From: Pseudomonadota bacterium
Lineage (GTDB): Bacteria; Pseudomonadota; Gammaproteobacteria; Burkholderiales; Burkholderiaceae_D
Assembly: GCA_023449275.1 (NCBI GenBank)
Contig: JAEXJM010000024.1
Span: 1 to 14,507, forward strand
DNA: 14,507 nt
Reading direction: 5' to 3'
Below are positions 14,003 to 14,507 of the stretch, piece by piece (the first letter of the stretch is position 1; each line of letters starts with the position of its first letter). The position numbers were made by a program, and so were the translations under genes. The notes beneath the pieces are model-generated. The model was not told where the DNA came from and searched no databases. It saw nothing but the letters and a program-made list of their open reading frames with translations.

Positions 14003-14507
14003 TCAGCCAAAAAACCTTCCACCACTGACCCGTTCGATTCCAGCCAGATCTCTCCAGCTCCGCACATCGGAAAATCCACCTCCAACCAGCATGGCCCGAA
14101 CCGTTTCGGACTGGTCATAACCATGCTCCATCAACAACCAGCCACCTTCATTCAAAAAGGCTCGTGCACCTGAAACCAGAATCCTCAAGGCCTGCAAGCC
14201 ATCGGCATGATCAGTCAACGCACCAACCGGTTCAAAGCGCAAATCCCCCCGACGCAAATGATCGTCTTTCGAATCGATATACGGTGGGTTGGACACGATC
14301 AGGTCGAAACGCTCATCCTTATCTTTCAGCGCACCGAACCAGCTGCCCGCTGAAAAACGCACCGTCTGCTTCCCTTTCAACAAAGTCAGCGCATTATGGG
14401 TCGCCATATCCAGGGCCTTTTCCGACACATCCGTTGCAAAAACATGGGCATCCGGCCTCATGCTGGCAATCGCAATGGCAATCGCACCGGAACCGGTTCC
14501 CATATCC
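14003..14507 (-). CDS. prmC: Release factor glutamine methyltransferase PrmC, 3' part
   Basis: The C-terminal 168 or so residues of PrmC (HemK), which methylates the glutamine of the GGQ motif in release factors RF1 and RF2. The SAM motif D-M-G-T-G-S-G-A-I-A is at the window edge, preceded by a GAT codon at 14506-14504, and the catalytic N-P-P-Y motif (codons 14290-14279) that holds the target glutamine is intact. The ATG at 14503 lies inside the SAM motif and is not the real start; the N-terminal helical domain lies outside the window. It converges on the heme operon and shares its terminator. N-P-P-Y methyltransferases include PrmB, but the surrounding residues and length favour PrmC. Confidence 0.88.
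   Translation of the reverse strand, partial: DMGTGSGAIAIAIASMRPDAHVFATDVSEKALDMATHNALTLLKGKQTVRFSAGSWFGALKDKDERFDLIVSNPPYIDSKDDHLRRGDLRFEPVGALTDHADGLQALRILVSGARAFLNEGGWLLMEHGYDQSETVRAMLVGGGFSDVRSWRDLAGIERVSGGRFFG

Overview
The window looks like a chromosomal segment from a Gram-negative proteobacterium with an outer membrane (TonB-dependent receptor, ExbB/ExbD, C-terminal Phe on the receptor). The purN-rsmB pair, the protein sequences and a moderate base composition suggest Burkholderiales, perhaps a low-GC anaerobic member such as Oxalobacteraceae. That assignment is inference from memory and is not proven here. No rRNA, tRNA, IS element or CRISPR array is seen.

Layout. (1) 1-1727, minus strand: the start of an unidentified gene (GTG start) directly behind a hydantoinase/oxoprolinase-family gene. 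(2) 1728-2077: a 350-base gap with a palindrome/direct-repeat cluster, a possible promoter and the terminator of the next unit. (3) 2078-3984, minus strand: housekeeping genes purN then rsmB-like, translationally coupled (GTGA overlap). (4) 4139-6670, minus strand: a tightly overlapped operon hutX > chuY-like > hutW for cytosolic heme handling and oxygen-independent heme ring opening. (5) 6671-6894: a divergent control region. One strong Fur box is overlapped by two opposing sigma70-type promoters, and a second, inverted Fur-like site lies in the hutX leader. (6) 6895-13943, plus strand: tonB, exbB, exbD, a TonB-dependent heme/hemoglobin-type receptor, a ChaN-family protein and an SbmA/BacA/Rv1819c-type ABC transporter, apparently one transcript ending at a bidirectional terminator. 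(7) 14003-14507, minus strand: the 3' part of prmC.

How it works together (inference). When iron is scarce, Fur leaves 6802-6820 and both arms switch on. The receptor takes up heme with energy from its own TonB-ExbB-ExbD complex. HutX carries heme in the cytosol, HutW opens the porphyrin with radical SAM chemistry to release iron, and the ChuY-like reductase processes the tetrapyrrole product. The usual periplasmic heme-binding protein and BtuCD-like permease/ATPase (HutBCD/ChuTUV) are absent from the window. An exporter-fold SbmA/BacA-like ABC protein and a ChaN protein without a signal peptide sit in the operon instead. Whether these replace the standard inner-membrane heme importer is the most interesting question here.
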